DNA from: Nitrospinales bacterium | GTDB taxonomy: Bacteria; Nitrospinota_A; UBA7883; JACRGQ01 | DNA: 51,387 nt | Assembly (NCBI GenBank): GCA_023248495.1 | Contig: JAHFEK010000018.1 | Location: 1-51,387, forward strand | Direction of reading: 5' to 3' | In this document: piece by piece, positions 24,987 to 34,508 of the stretch | Layout of the letters: the number at the start of each line of letters is the position of its first letter | Position numbering within the stretch: the stretch's first letter is position 1 | Made by a program: the position numbers and the translations under genes | Notes under the pieces: generated by a model | Told to the model about the DNA's origin: nothing | Databases searched by the model: none | The model's input: the letters and a program-made list of their open reading frames with translations, nothing else

Positions 24987-27425
24987 ATGATTTGCATCCT
25001 ATGGACGTTGGGTACCTTATTCGCTCTTCTTGGCATCCTCTATTTCCAAATGGGCATCGGCGCGGCGACGCTGCTCGGCTATGCGTTGTTGGCCGCCGGA
25101 AGTTACGGCGGATCGCCATCGACGGGTCTCATCGCCGTATGGGCGGTTTATACCGCCGTGGCGCTGGCGCTGAATCTGCCGCCGTTGCGCCGCGCGCTGC
25201 TCACCCCCGCCATACTCGGCATTTTCAAAAAAATCATGCCCCCGATTTCCAAGACGGAGCGTGAGGCGCTGGATGCGGGCACCGTCTATTGGGAAAAGCA
25301 TCTTTTCGCCGGCAAGCCGGACTGGAAAGCGCTGCATGCCATCCCGAAGCCAACCTTGACGGCGGAAGAGCAGGCGTTCCTCGATGGCCCGGTGGAAAAG
25401 CTTTGCGATATGCTCGACGACTGGGAGATCACCGACCAGCTGCATGACCTGCCGCCGCATGTGTGGGATTTCCTCAAGAAGGAAAAGTTCTTCGGGATGA
25501 TTATCACGAAGGAATACGGCGGCCTCGATTTTTCGGCGCTGGGGCATAGCGAGGTGGTGATGAAGGTCGCCAGCAGAAGCGGTACCGCCGGGATAACGGT
25601 CATGGTTCCCAATTCACTCGGACCAGCCGAACTGCTTCTCCACTACGGCACGCCAGAACAGAAAAACCGCTATCTGCCGGGCCTCGCCATCGGCACCGAG
25701 ATCCCTTGCTTCGCGCTCACCGAGCCGGAAGCGGGGAGCGACGCCACCAGCATCAAGGCGAGCGGCATCGTGGAAAAAGGAATTTTTGAAGGCAAAGAAA
25801 TTATCGGCATCCGGATGAACTGGGAGAAACGCTACATCACGCTTTCGTCCTACGCCACCGTGATGGGGCTTGCCTTCCATCTGTATGACCCCAAAAAGCT
25901 GATGGGGGACAATGAATATCCCGGCATCACCGTTGCGCTGATACCGACCAACACCAAAGGGATCACCATTGGGCCGCGGCACGACCCGCTCAGTATCCCG
26001 TTCATCAACGGCCCCATCTGGGGCAAGGATGTTTTTGTTCCGCTCGACTATATTGTCGGCGGCAAGGCGTACGCCGGACAAGGATGGCGGATGCTGATGG
26101 AGCGGCTGGGCATCGGGCGCGGCATATCGCTCCCCGCGGTCAGCGCCGCTTCGTCGAAGGTCGCCTGCCGGGGCGTGGGGGCCTATGCCCGGATACGGCG
26201 GCAATTCCGTATGCCGGTGGCAAAGTTTGAAGGGGTGGAAGAGGCCTTGGCTGAAATGGCCGGTCTCACCTACGGGATCGATTCGGCGCGGCTTTTCACC
26301 GTCAACGCGATCAATCAGGGGGAGGCCCCATCGCTTGCTTCCGCCATATCCAAATACAGCCTCACCGAACGGTGCCGTGAGGTGGTCAACCACGCCATGG
26401 ATGTACAGGGCGGGGCCGCCATCGTGCTCGGCCCGCGCAATTTCATGGGGCGTATGTACCAAGGTCTGCCGGTCAGCATAACGGTGGAAGGGGCGAACAT
26501 TCTCACCCGCACGCTGATCGTCTTTGGGCAGGGGATTATCCGCGCCCATCCCTGGGTATTGAAAGAAATGGAAGCCACCGCCGATACGGACAAGGCGCGC
26601 GGGCTTGCCGCATTCGATAAGGCTTTTTTCGGCCACGTCGGGTTCACCTTCTCCGTCGCCGCACGGGCGTTTGTCTCCGCGATAACCTGCGGCGTGTTTC
26701 TGCCGTCGCCGGTGGAGGGGCCGTTGGCGGTCTACTACCGGCGCATCGGACGGTTCAGCGCGGCGTTCGCCATCGCCGCTGACATGGCGATGCTGACGCT
26801 CGCCGGAAATCTCAAGAGGAAGGAAAAACTGGCCGGGCGGCTGGCCGATATTGTGAGCAATCTTTATATCGCCAGCGCCACGCTGAAACGCTATGCCGAC
26901 GACCACATGCCCAAAGAGGATCTGCCGCTTGTCGGCTGGGCGATTGAAGACGCGCTCTACCGCGCGCAGGAAGCGCTTGCCGGATTTCTGCAAAATTTGC
27001 CTAGTTGCGCGGCGGCGTGCCTGCTCAAGCTGCTCATATTCCCGTTTGGCAAACCGTTTAATCCTCCGTCGGACAAGCTGGGGGCCAAGGCCGCCGAAAC
27101 GCTGCAAAAGCCCTCCGATACGCGCGACCGCCTCACCAACGGCATCCACCGATGCGAAAACATGAACGAGCAGTTGGGAAGGATCGAGGATGCGTTGCAC
27201 AAGTCGCTTGCGGCCGAAGAAGTGGAACGGAAGATAAGCCACGCCGTCAAAGACAAACGGATAACCGCGCGCGGCGAGGCGGAGCGGATTGACGAGGCGG
27301 TCAAAAACAACATTATCACCGCCGGCGAGAAAGCCGCCATCGAGGTTGCCAACAAAACGCGCCGCGATGTGATTATGGTGGACGATTTCCCCGTCGATTA
27401 TTGGAGCAAACGCGATGGGAAGTAG
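24987..27425 (+). CDS. fadE: Acyl-CoA dehydrogenase, FadE type
   Basis: At 812 residues it has the length of E. coli FadE and the same layout: two N-terminal hydrophobic segments (about 1-60), an acyl-CoA dehydrogenase core (about 110-520), and a C-terminal extension of about 280 residues. Visible core motifs include FGMIITKEYGGLDFS, FALTEPEAGSDATS (flavin and substrate binding) and MDVQGGAAIVLGPRN. It introduces the 2,3-double bond in the first step of beta-oxidation. AAAGGGG upstream supports the ATG. It overlaps the thiolase gene by 11 nt and leads the operon. Confidence 0.93.
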   Translation: MICILWTLGTLFALLGILYFQMGIGAATLLGYALLAAGSYGGSPSTGLIAVWAVYTAVALALNLPPLRRALLTPAILGIFKKIMPPISKTEREALDAGTVYWEKHLFAGKPDWKALHAIPKPTLTAEEQAFLDGPVEKLCDMLDDWEITDQLHDLPPHVWDFLKKEKFFGMIITKEYGGLDFSALGHSEVVMKVASRSGTAGITVMVPNSLGPAELLLHYGTPEQKNRYLPGLAIGTEIPCFALTEPEAGSDATSIKASGIVEKGIFEGKEIIGIRMNWEKRYITLSSYATVMGLAFHLYDPKKLMGDNEYPGITVALIPTNTKGITIGPRHDPLSIPFINGPIWGKDVFVPLDYIVGGKAYAGQGWRMLMERLGIGRGISLPAVSAASSKVACRGVGAYARIRRQFRMPVAKFEGVEEALAEMAGLTYGIDSARLFTVNAINQGEAPSLASAISKYSLTERCREVVNHAMDVQGGAAIVLGPRNFMGRMYQGLPVSITVEGANILTRTLIVFGQGIIRAHPWVLKEMEATADTDKARGLAAFDKAFFGHVGFTFSVAARAFVSAITCGVFLPSPVEGPLAVYYRRIGRFSAAFAIAADMAMLTLAGNLKRKEKLAGRLADIVSNLYIASATLKRYADDHMPKEDLPLVGWAIEDALYRAQEALAGFLQNLPSCAAACLLKLLIFPFGKPFNPPSDKLGAKAAETLQKPSDTRDRLTNGIHRCENMNEQLGRIEDALHKSLAAEEVERKISHAVKDKRITARGEAERIDEAVKNNIITAGEKAAIEVANKTRRDVIMVDDFPVDYWSKRDGK

Positions 27426-28734
27426 TTTTGCCAAACTCCGCGCTGTCTACATCGTGGCCGGACGCCGCACGCCGTTTTTAAAAGCGAAGGGGAACCGCGG
27501 GGCGTTCTCCGCATCCGATCTCGCGGTGGAAGCGGGGCGGCAGTTACTGCTGACCATGCCATTTTCACCCGAGGCGTTGGACGGGGTGATTATCGGTTCC
27601 GTGTTTCCCGACGCGACCGAGGCGAACATCGCGCGGGTTATTGCGCTTCGCCTGGGGTGTGGAAAAAAAGTTCCCGCCTTCACTGTCAACCGCAACTGCG
27701 CCTCCGGCATGCAGGCGCTTGATTGCGCCGCGAAAGACATTGCCATGGGGCGCGCCGAGCTGGTGTTGGCGGGCGGCACCGAGGCGATGAGCCGTTACCC
27801 GCTGTTACACACGCCGGAGATGGTGGAATGGCTTGTGGCATGGGGCAAGGCGCGCGGCTTTGGCGCACGCCTCGGCGTACTGGGGAAATTGCGGCCCGCC
27901 TATCTCAAGCCGGTGCTCGGCGTGTTGCAGGGGCTGACGGATCATGTGGTCGGTCTCAACATGGGGGAGACCGCCGAAATCCTCGCCCACCGCTTCGGCG
28001 TCAGCCGCGAAGAGATGGATGCGTTCTCGGTGGAAAGTCACCGGCGGCTGGCGGCCGCCACCGACGAAAAACGGTTTGCCGGTGAACTGACGCCGCTGAT
28101 CGACGCGGCGGGGAACGTCTACGATTGTGACGACGGGCTGCGGCGCGACAGCGATATGGTGAAGATGGCGAAACTCAAACCGGTGTTCGACCGGAATATT
28201 GGCAAAGTGACCGCCGGCAACAGCGCGCAGCTCACCGACGGCGCGGCGGCGCTTCTGCTTGCCAGCGGCGAGGCGGTGAAAAAACACAATCTTCCGGTGT
28301 TGGGCAAACTGCTCGATTTCGAGTGGGCGGGGGTTGACCCGGCGCAGATGGGGCTGGGGCCGGTGCATGCGATAGCCGGGATTATGGGGCGCAACGGCCT
28401 TGCCGCCGCCGACATCGGTTACTTCGAGATCAACGAGGCGTTCGCCACGCAGGTGATGGCCTGCCTGCGGGCGTGGAACGACGGGAGCTATATGAAGAAC
28501 GAGATAGGCGATTTCGCGGCCGGCCTCGGCCCGCTTGACATGAAGAACATCAACGTCGACGGCGGCGGGGTAAGCATCGGCCACCCGGTCGGCGCCAGCG
28601 GCGCGCGCATCACGCTGCATCTGCTCAACACGCTGCGCCGTAACGGCGCGCGGAAAGGCATTGCGTCGCTCTGCATCGGCGGCGGCCAAGGCGGCGCGGT
28701 GCTGGTGGAAAGCGTGGAGCGGGCCGATGGATAA
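27415..28734 (+). CDS. fadI: 3-ketoacyl-CoA thiolase (acetyl-CoA acyltransferase)
   Basis: The 439-residue protein has all thiolase catalytic landmarks: the nucleophilic Cys in VNRNCASGMQAL, the His in IGHPVGASGARI, and the second Cys in SLCIGGGQGGAVL. The INEAFATQVMACL motif is also present. It cleaves 3-ketoacyl-CoA to acetyl-CoA in the last step of beta-oxidation. Length is closer to FadI (about 436) than FadA (about 387), and the order thiolase then FadJ fits fadIJ. The start lies inside the end of fadE. Confidence 0.92.
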   Translation: MGSSFAKLRAVYIVAGRRTPFLKAKGNRGAFSASDLAVEAGRQLLLTMPFSPEALDGVIIGSVFPDATEANIARVIALRLGCGKKVPAFTVNRNCASGMQALDCAAKDIAMGRAELVLAGGTEAMSRYPLLHTPEMVEWLVAWGKARGFGARLGVLGKLRPAYLKPVLGVLQGLTDHVVGLNMGETAEILAHRFGVSREEMDAFSVESHRRLAAATDEKRFAGELTPLIDAAGNVYDCDDGLRRDSDMVKMAKLKPVFDRNIGKVTAGNSAQLTDGAAALLLASGEAVKKHNLPVLGKLLDFEWAGVDPAQMGLGPVHAIAGIMGRNGLAAADIGYFEINEAFATQVMACLRAWNDGSYMKNEIGDFAAGLGPLDMKNINVDGGGVSIGHPVGASGARITLHLLNTLRRNGARKGIASLCIGGGQGGAVLVESVERADG

Positions 28735-30751
28735 AACGTTTAAGAACTTCAAGCTGGAAATAGATCCGCAAGGCGTTGCGTGGCTCGCGCTGGACAAGGC
28801 CGACGCCAGCGCCAATGTTCTCTCCTACGATGTGCTGATGGAATTGGACGCCGCGCTCACGCACATTGAATCGCAAAAGCCTTCGGCGCTCGTGATTTAC
28901 TCCGCCAAAAAAAGCGGCTTCATCGCCGGGGCCGACGTGAACGAATTCACCAAAGTGACGGATGAAGCTTCCGCGCTGACGCTCATTCGCCGGGGGCAGG
29001 ATGTTTTCACGCGGATCGAAACCATGCCGTTTCCCTCGGTGGCGCTCATTCACGGCTTCTGCCTAGGCGGTGGAACGGAGTTGGCGCTTGCCTGCCGCTA
29101 CCGCGTGGCCTCCACCGACGAGAAAACGCAGATCGGCCTTCCGGAGGTAAAGCTTGGCATCCATCCCGGTTTTGGCGGCACGGTGCGCGCCACCCGCATT
29201 ATGGGGGGCGTCGCCGGCCTTGAAATGATGCTCACGGGCCGCAACTTCAGCGCAAAGGCGGCCAAGAAGTCCGGGCTGGTCGACATGACCGCGCCGGAGC
29301 GCCATCTGAAAACCGCCGCGCTTTCATTGATAAAGAAAAACGCCCCGCCCCGTAAAGCGGGCGGTATGCGGGCGATTGCCGCATTGCCGGTGTTGCGCGG
29401 CATCACCGCCGGGATGATGCGCAAGAAAACGGCCGAAAAGGCGAATCCGGAACATTATCCATCGCCGTTCGCCATGATCGACGTGTGGGCCAAATACGGC
29501 GGCGACGAGCGGCGGATGATGGAGGAAGAGGCCCTTTCGGTGTCGCGCCTCATTGTCAGCGATACGGCCCAAAATCTCGTGCGGCTCTTTCAATTGCAGG
29601 ATCGGCTCAAAGGCTTTTCGAAAAAGAACGCGCAACCGGTGAAGCGGCTCCACGTCGTCGGGGCCGGCATCATGGGGGGCGACATCGCGGCGTGGAGCGC
29701 GTTGCGCGGCCTCACCGTCACGTTGCAGGACCGCGAAACGAAGTTCATCGCCCCCGCCATCAAGCGGGCGGCGGGTATGTTCAAAAAGAAACTCAAGGAT
29801 CCCCGGCTGACGCAGTTGGCGCTTGACCGGCTGATACCCGATCCATCCGGCGCGGGCGCGGCATCCGCCGACATCGTCATCGAAGCGGTGTTTGAAGACC
29901 TGAAGGTGAAGCGCGAGCTGTTCGCGCGGCTGGAGCCGGTGATGAAGTCCGGCGCGGTGCTTGCCACCAACACCTCCAGCATCCCGCTGGAAGAAATGGC
30001 GGCGGGATTGGCCCGTCCGGAGCGTTTGGTCGGCATCCACTTTTTCAACCCGGTCGCGCAGATGCCGCTGGTGGAAGTGGTGCAAGGGGCGGGATCCGGC
30101 GCGGCGGCGCTGGAAGCGGCCTTCGCCTATGTGGGGGCAATCGGCAAGCTGCCGGTGCCGGTGAAGAGCAGTCCCGGATTCCTCGTGAACCGCGTGTTGA
30201 TGCCCTACCTGATGGAAGCGATGGTGATGGAATCCGAAGGTATCCCCGCGGCCGTCATCGACGCGGCGGCGGTGCGGTTCGGCATGCCGATGGGGCCGTT
30301 GCTGCTGGGCGATACGGTGGGGCTGGACATCTGCTATCACGTGGCGCAGGTGTTTAGGGAAAAGCTGGGCGCGCAGATACCCGCAAAATTGGAAAGCATG
30401 GTGAAGGACGGCAAGCTTGGCGTCAAGAGCGGCCAAGGGTATTACGATCACCGCTCCGGCAAAGTGCGGACGGCGGCGGGGCCGGTCACGGCGGAAATGA
30501 AGGAAGTGACCGACCGGCTGATGATGCGTTACGTCAACGAGTGTGTCGCCTGCCTGCGCGAAGGGATCGTGGCCGATGCCGACCTTATCGATGCCGGGAT
30601 GGTATTCGGCACCGGCTTCGCGCCGTTTCGCGGCGGGCCGTTGCGTTACGCGCGCGCGGCGGGGAAGGCGGCGCTGGCCGCGCGCCTTGAGGAGTTGCGG
30701 GTAAAATACGGCCCCCGTTTCGCGCCGGACGCGGGATGGAGCGCCTTATAG
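28727..30751 (+). CDS. fadJ: Bifunctional enoyl-CoA hydratase / 3-hydroxyacyl-CoA dehydrogenase
   Basis: The ATG at 28727 overlaps the thiolase stop by 8 nt. The 674-residue product has a hydratase half (about 1-190) with FIAGADVNEF and the two catalytic glutamates in CLGGGTELALACRY and GLPEVKLGIHPG. The dehydrogenase half (about 300-670) has the NAD-binding LHVVGAGIMGGDIA and VGIHFFNPVAQMPLVEV with its catalytic His. It performs steps two and three of beta-oxidation and should pair with the thiolase as a complex. Confidence 0.93.
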   Translation: MDKTFKNFKLEIDPQGVAWLALDKADASANVLSYDVLMELDAALTHIESQKPSALVIYSAKKSGFIAGADVNEFTKVTDEASALTLIRRGQDVFTRIETMPFPSVALIHGFCLGGGTELALACRYRVASTDEKTQIGLPEVKLGIHPGFGGTVRATRIMGGVAGLEMMLTGRNFSAKAAKKSGLVDMTAPERHLKTAALSLIKKNAPPRKAGGMRAIAALPVLRGITAGMMRKKTAEKANPEHYPSPFAMIDVWAKYGGDERRMMEEEALSVSRLIVSDTAQNLVRLFQLQDRLKGFSKKNAQPVKRLHVVGAGIMGGDIAAWSALRGLTVTLQDRETKFIAPAIKRAAGMFKKKLKDPRLTQLALDRLIPDPSGAGAASADIVIEAVFEDLKVKRELFARLEPVMKSGAVLATNTSSIPLEEMAAGLARPERLVGIHFFNPVAQMPLVEVVQGAGSGAAALEAAFAYVGAIGKLPVPVKSSPGFLVNRVLMPYLMEAMVMESEGIPAAVIDAAAVRFGMPMGPLLLGDTVGLDICYHVAQVFREKLGAQIPAKLESMVKDGKLGVKSGQGYYDHRSGKVRTAAGPVTAEMKEVTDRLMMRYVNECVACLREGIVADADLIDAGMVFGTGFAPFRGGPLRYARAAGKAALAARLEELRVKYGPRFAPDAGWSAL

Positions 30752-30764
30752 TTAAGGAGGCATC

Positions 30765-32567
30765 ATGGAACGGGTGACGGATTACATCGACTATAAAGAA
30801 GCGGGTACGATACCCGGCCTGCTGGAGCTGCGCATTAAGAAAAATCCGGGCAAGCTGGCTTACCGCCAGTATGACGAACCTTCCGGCGTGTGGATCGAAA
30901 AAACATGGGGCGGCATGAACCGCGACATAAGCTGCTGGCAGGGCGCGCTGGAAAACGAAGGTTTTCCACCGGGAGCCCGTATCGGATTGATGGTGCGCAA
31001 TTCGATGGAATGGGTGCAGTGCGATATGGCGGCGCTCGCGTCCGGCTTCGTGGTGGTTCCCATTTTCATCAAGGACTCGCACGATAACATCGTTCACATA
31101 GCCAACGACGCGCAGTTGAAGCTGCTGGTGGTGGAAGATTCCGATACATGGGAATCGTTGCGCCCGATTCATGACCGCATCCCCACGGTTGTGCGGGTAC
31201 TCATCATCCGCCGCTTTAAGGAGGGCGCGTCGCGCGATCCGCGGGTGAAATATTACGAAGACTGGCTTTGTACGGACGACTCGGGAATGTATGTGCATGA
31301 CGCGGCGCCGGATTCCCCCGCCACTATCGTTTACACTTCCGGCACCACCGGCCTGCCAAAGGGGGTGGTGTTGACGCACCGCAACATGCTGTGGAACGCG
31401 CATGCCGGCCTGCGCGCCGTCACTGTCACGCCGGACGACCTCTTTCTCTCATTCCTGCCGCTCACCCACATGTTCGAGCGCACGGTCGGCTATTATCTTC
31501 CGATAATGTCCGGTTCCTCCGTGGTCTATGCCCGCAACGTCCGCACCGTCGCCGAGGATATGGCGTCGCAGCGCCCGACGGTGATTGTCACGGTGCCGCT
31601 GGTTTTCCAGCGCATTTATGAACGGGTAACGGACGAAGTGGCGAAAGCTTCTCCCGTGAAAAAGTGGATATTCAAAACGGCGGTCAATATCGGCTACGGC
31701 GCGTTTTTGCACGGGCAGGGCCGTGGGCCGTGGTCGCCGCTTTACTTGCTCAATCCGTTGCTTTACTCAATCGTTGGCAAAAAAATCCTTGGCAAAATGG
31801 GCGGGCGGCTCCGGTTGGCGGTTGCCGGCGGCGCCGCGTTGCCGGAATATATCTGGCGGCTTTTCGTGGCCATCGGCCTGCCGGTGATACAGGGGTACGG
31901 TTTGACCGAGACCAGCCCGATACTGAGCTGCAACCGCGAAGGAAACAACCGGGGTGATACGGTCGGCCCGCCGTTGGATGATGTTGATATACGGATAGCC
32001 AAAAGCGGCGAGATCATCGCCAAAACCCCCGGCGCGATGAAGGGGTACTGGAACAACGAGGAGGCCACGCGCAAAATCATCGACGCCGATGGATGGGTGC
32101 ATACCGGTGACGTCGGCGAGATTACCAACGGCCACTTGAAAATCACCGGCAGGCTCAAGCAGATCATCGTCATGTCGAACGGCGAGAAAGTGCCGCCCGA
32201 CCGGGTGGAAGCGGAGATCAAGTCGATGGGCATTTTCGAGAATCTCATGATCTACGGCGAGCAGAAACCGTTTTTGCTGCTGTTGGCCAAGCCGTTGCCG
32301 GACAAGCTGCGGCAGTTCGCCGCCGAGAACGGTTTTGCGTACGAAGGCGAGCACCCTCCGCACGGCGGGAAATTTGAAGAGGCGCTGATGGTGGCGGTGA
32401 ATGCGCGCCTTGGCGGCTTTCCCGGCTATGTGCGGGTGAAACGGATGCTGCTGGTGGACGAAAGCTGGCTGCCCGAAAACGGCCTGCTTACCACCACCCT
32501 TAAATTGAAACGTCATGTAATTGAAGATAGATACCGCAAAGAGATAGACGCGGCCTACACCATTTGA
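30765..32567 (+). CDS. Long-chain fatty acid-CoA ligase (AMP-forming)
   Basis: The 600-residue protein has a strong ribosome site (AAGGAGG). It carries AMP-binding motifs in order: TIVYTSGTTGLPKGVVLTH (P-loop), IQGYGLTETSP, WVHTGDVGEIT, LKITGRLKQIIVMSNG and a C-terminal Lys near LTTTLKLKRHVI. Length and motif spacing match the FadD15/long-chain acyl-CoA synthetase family of bacteria and eukaryotes. It supplies acyl-CoA to the upstream beta-oxidation enzymes and lies 13 nt after fadJ. Confidence 0.92.
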   Translation: MERVTDYIDYKEAGTIPGLLELRIKKNPGKLAYRQYDEPSGVWIEKTWGGMNRDISCWQGALENEGFPPGARIGLMVRNSMEWVQCDMAALASGFVVVPIFIKDSHDNIVHIANDAQLKLLVVEDSDTWESLRPIHDRIPTVVRVLIIRRFKEGASRDPRVKYYEDWLCTDDSGMYVHDAAPDSPATIVYTSGTTGLPKGVVLTHRNMLWNAHAGLRAVTVTPDDLFLSFLPLTHMFERTVGYYLPIMSGSSVVYARNVRTVAEDMASQRPTVIVTVPLVFQRIYERVTDEVAKASPVKKWIFKTAVNIGYGAFLHGQGRGPWSPLYLLNPLLYSIVGKKILGKMGGRLRLAVAGGAALPEYIWRLFVAIGLPVIQGYGLTETSPILSCNREGNNRGDTVGPPLDDVDIRIAKSGEIIAKTPGAMKGYWNNEEATRKIIDADGWVHTGDVGEITNGHLKITGRLKQIIVMSNGEKVPPDRVEAEIKSMGIFENLMIYGEQKPFLLLLAKPLPDKLRQFAAENGFAYEGEHPPHGGKFEEALMVAVNARLGGFPGYVRVKRMLLVDESWLPENGLLTTTLKLKRHVIEDRYRKEIDAAYTI

Positions 32568-32577
32568 AGGGGTTGTT

Positions 32578-33495
32578 GTGATATTCGAGAATCCTTTCAA
32601 AGTGGGGCTTTGCCTGAGCGGCGGCGCGGCGCGCGGCATGACGCATTTGGGCGTGTTGCGCGAACTGGAGGGGGCGGGGTTGCGGCCCGACATGGTGGCG
32701 GGGGCCAGCGTGGGTGCCCTCATTGGCGCGTTGTACGCGCATTTCCTCGACATCGAAGAGGTGGAGAGGATCGTACTTGCCTTCCTGAAGGGCGAGGACT
32801 TTTCCGATCTGAGGGGGGATATTTTGGTGCGTGCGCGCGAAGGGGATGAGCGGCGCGGCTTCTTCCGCCGAATGCTTAAAACATTCCGCAAATCCCTCTT
32901 CTACAGCGTTTCGATGACGCAACTTTCGTATCTTCCGGTGAACCGCCTCGAGTCTTTGTTGGCGAAGATGGTGCCAGACGTCAATATAGAAGATGCCAAG
33001 ATTCCCTTTGCTTGCGTGGCGACCGATATCGTGAACAACCGCCCCTATTTTCTCACGAAGGGGCCGTTGCGCAGGGCTATTGCCGCCACCTGTTCCATTC
33101 CGGGATTTTTCCCGCCGATTGCGTGGGACGGAGTGCGGCTTGTTGACGGGAGTTGGAGTATGCAAAATCCCGTGCGCCTGTTGCGCGAAATGGGGGCCGA
33201 TTTTGTGGTTGCCGTTGAGATTTCGCAAGATATTCAGGACGATGAGGCGCCGGGTAACGGCCTGGAGGTGGTACTCCGGTCGGATATGGTGACGCGTATT
33301 ACGCTTTCGGACATGGAGCTGAAAGAGGCCGATTATGTGATCAGTCCCGATATGCAAAAAATGGAATGGTGGAATTTCAATAAATCCGCCGTCTGCATCT
33401 TAAAGGGCCGGGAGGCCGCCACGGCCAGCATCGCGGAACTCAAAAAAGGGATAGAACGCGCCCGGCTGAAGAAGTTCCTCACCCTGAAGGTCTGA
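32578..33495 (+). CDS. Patatin-like phospholipase (RssA-like)
   Basis: The GTG start has GAAGGGG upstream. The 305-residue protein has the patatin oxyanion motif VGLCLSGGAARGMTHLGVL, the nucleophile elbow GASVGALIGAL (GXSXG), and the catalytic Asp in RLVDGSWSMQNP, where the usual DGG is DGS. No signal peptide is seen, so it is cytoplasmic or membrane-associated. It lies 10 nt after the ligase gene, suggesting that it releases fatty acids from phospholipids for activation and oxidation by the operon products. Confidence 0.88.
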   Translation: MIFENPFKVGLCLSGGAARGMTHLGVLRELEGAGLRPDMVAGASVGALIGALYAHFLDIEEVERIVLAFLKGEDFSDLRGDILVRAREGDERRGFFRRMLKTFRKSLFYSVSMTQLSYLPVNRLESLLAKMVPDVNIEDAKIPFACVATDIVNNRPYFLTKGPLRRAIAATCSIPGFFPPIAWDGVRLVDGSWSMQNPVRLLREMGADFVVAVEISQDIQDDEAPGNGLEVVLRSDMVTRITLSDMELKEADYVISPDMQKMEWWNFNKSAVCILKGREAATASIAELKKGIERARLKKFLTLKV

Positions 33496-33497
33496 TC

Positions 33498-33519
33498 AAA
33501 CCCCGGTGGCAACCGGTTT
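33498..33519. terminator. Possible bidirectional terminator between patatin and cytochrome genes
   Basis: CCGGT (33503-33507) and ACCGG (33512-33516) form a short stem with a GGCA loop, flanked by AAA on one side and TTT on the other. It lies exactly between two convergent stop codons. The stem is short, so the call is tentative. Confidence 0.35.
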
Positions 33520-33520
33520 A

Positions 33521-34048
33521 TCAGTTTCTGTTGCCGCAGACAAACCCTTTGCAGATGCCTTTAAAACCGATGTGGCACCTGGCGCAGAGTTCGGGATTCA
33601 GCGGGTGACCGGGCGCTTTCGTGGCCGCGGAGCCGCCGTCTTTCAGCGAAATCACGTCATACACCGGTTTGCCGCCTTTGTGATCGGTGGAAAACGCGAT
33701 GCCGATTTCCCTGAATACCAGAACTGCGGTCTTGCCGTCCGGATAGGCCGTGCCGTGCGTTTTGTACACCTTCATCGCGGCGGGATTGATATAGGAGAGG
33801 TACTTGCCCGGTTTCAATCCGCAATAGGTTTCAATGGTGGCTTCGAGAATATCATCCCTGCCTAGTTGGGTCTCATCCACGCCGCACGGTGGAATAACGC
33901 CGTCCGCCATTCCGTGTTCCCATTTGTCCCAGTACATTGGCGCGGCTGAAGGCGGCGCGGATGTTGCCTTCTTGTCCGCCGCGAAGGCGCGGTTGCTTCC
34001 GGCAAAAGCCAGTACCAGCGCCACGATGACAAAAAGAATTTTCTTCAT
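33521..34048 (-). CDS. Exported single-haem cytochrome c, P460-like
   Basis: The 175-residue protein has a signal peptide (MKKILFVIVALVLAFAGS, cleavage near RAFA) and one haem-binding CARCH near the C-terminus. YPDGKTAVLVFREIGIAF in the middle resembles the cytochrome P460 family core. P460 proteins oxidise hydroxylamine or related nitrogen compounds using a cross-linked haem; the lysine that would make the cross-link cannot be placed with confidence here. Extra cysteines after the haem site (GICKGFVCGN) are unusual. It would be periplasmic. Its promoter region backs onto the cobalamin riboswitch leader. Confidence 0.6.
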   Translation of the reverse strand: MKKILFVIVALVLAFAGSNRAFAADKKATSAPPSAAPMYWDKWEHGMADGVIPPCGVDETQLGRDDILEATIETYCGLKPGKYLSYINPAAMKVYKTHGTAYPDGKTAVLVFREIGIAFSTDHKGGKPVYDVISLKDGGSAATKAPGHPLNPELCARCHIGFKGICKGFVCGNRN

Positions 34049-34188
34049 GCTGATCTCTCTCTAAAACGGTAAAATAGTTAAAAGAAACGAAAAATTCCTA
34101 TAGCTTTCCAACCGTTTCACGGTAAGTCAACCATCAGAAAAAAGCAATAGTGGGCAGTGTTATCCATGTTTGCGCGGGGGGAACGTCC

Positions 34189-34217
34189 TTTACATCAATG
34201 GGCCTATATGCTATCTA
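34189..34217 (+). promoter_or_regulatory. Candidate promoter for the cobalamin operon
   Basis: TTTACA (34189-34194) is followed after 17 nt by TATCTA (34212-34217). The predicted start near 34224 is just upstream of the riboswitch aptamer, as expected for a leader RNA that starts with the aptamer. Confidence 0.6.
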
Positions 34218-34235
34218 TTTACCCATTGGGTAACC

Positions 34236-34392
34236 GATTGTCGGTTGTAAAAGGGAAACCGGTTAAAGCCGGTACGGCCCCCGCCACTGTAAGCGGCTCG
34301 GATTCCAGCACTATGCCACTGTCCTTTTGCAATGGGATGGGAAGGCGCTGATGAGTATGCCGCAAGTCAGGAAACCTGCCCAACAGGAACAA
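34236..34392 (+). ncRNA. Cobalamin (adenosylcobalamin) riboswitch
   Basis: The conserved landmarks occur in the right order: GGGAAACCGGTTAAAGCCGG, CCCCGCCACTGTAAGCGG (34279-34296), GCCACTG (34315-34321), GGGAAGGCG (34339-34346 area) and the B12 box CGCAAGTCAGGAAACCTGCC (34361-34380). Aptamer ends are approximate. It lies in the leader of the B12 operon, where binding of the coenzyme normally lowers expression. The region from 34393 to the cbiA start contains a hairpin that may be the expression platform. Confidence 0.95.
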
Positions 34393-34475
34393 TGCCACGG
34401 GGTGCAGGTGATGAATTGCGTTTTCTATTTTGATTTCATTTTTATCCTTAACCGGTCAAGTCAATTGGCCGCGCG

Positions 34476-34499
34476 TTCTCCCGCGAAAAAACGGGGGGA
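34476..34499 (+). promoter_or_regulatory. Hairpin that can hide the cbiA ribosome site (putative riboswitch expression platform)
   Basis: TTCTCCCG (34476-34483) can pair with CGGGGGGA (34492-34499), with two wobble pairs and an A-rich eight-base loop. The right arm is the first half of the G-rich ribosome site of cbiA (GGGGGGATGGGG, ATG at 34509). No U-run follows, so control is more likely at translation than at termination. Confidence 0.45.
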
Positions 34500-34508
34500 T
34501 GGGGCGCG

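Noticed and set aside
25614-27434. Long minus-strand open frame (606 codons) opposite fadE
   Set aside because: It mirrors fadE, which has full acyl-CoA dehydrogenase motifs; the antisense product is Arg/His/Pro-rich and has no domain.
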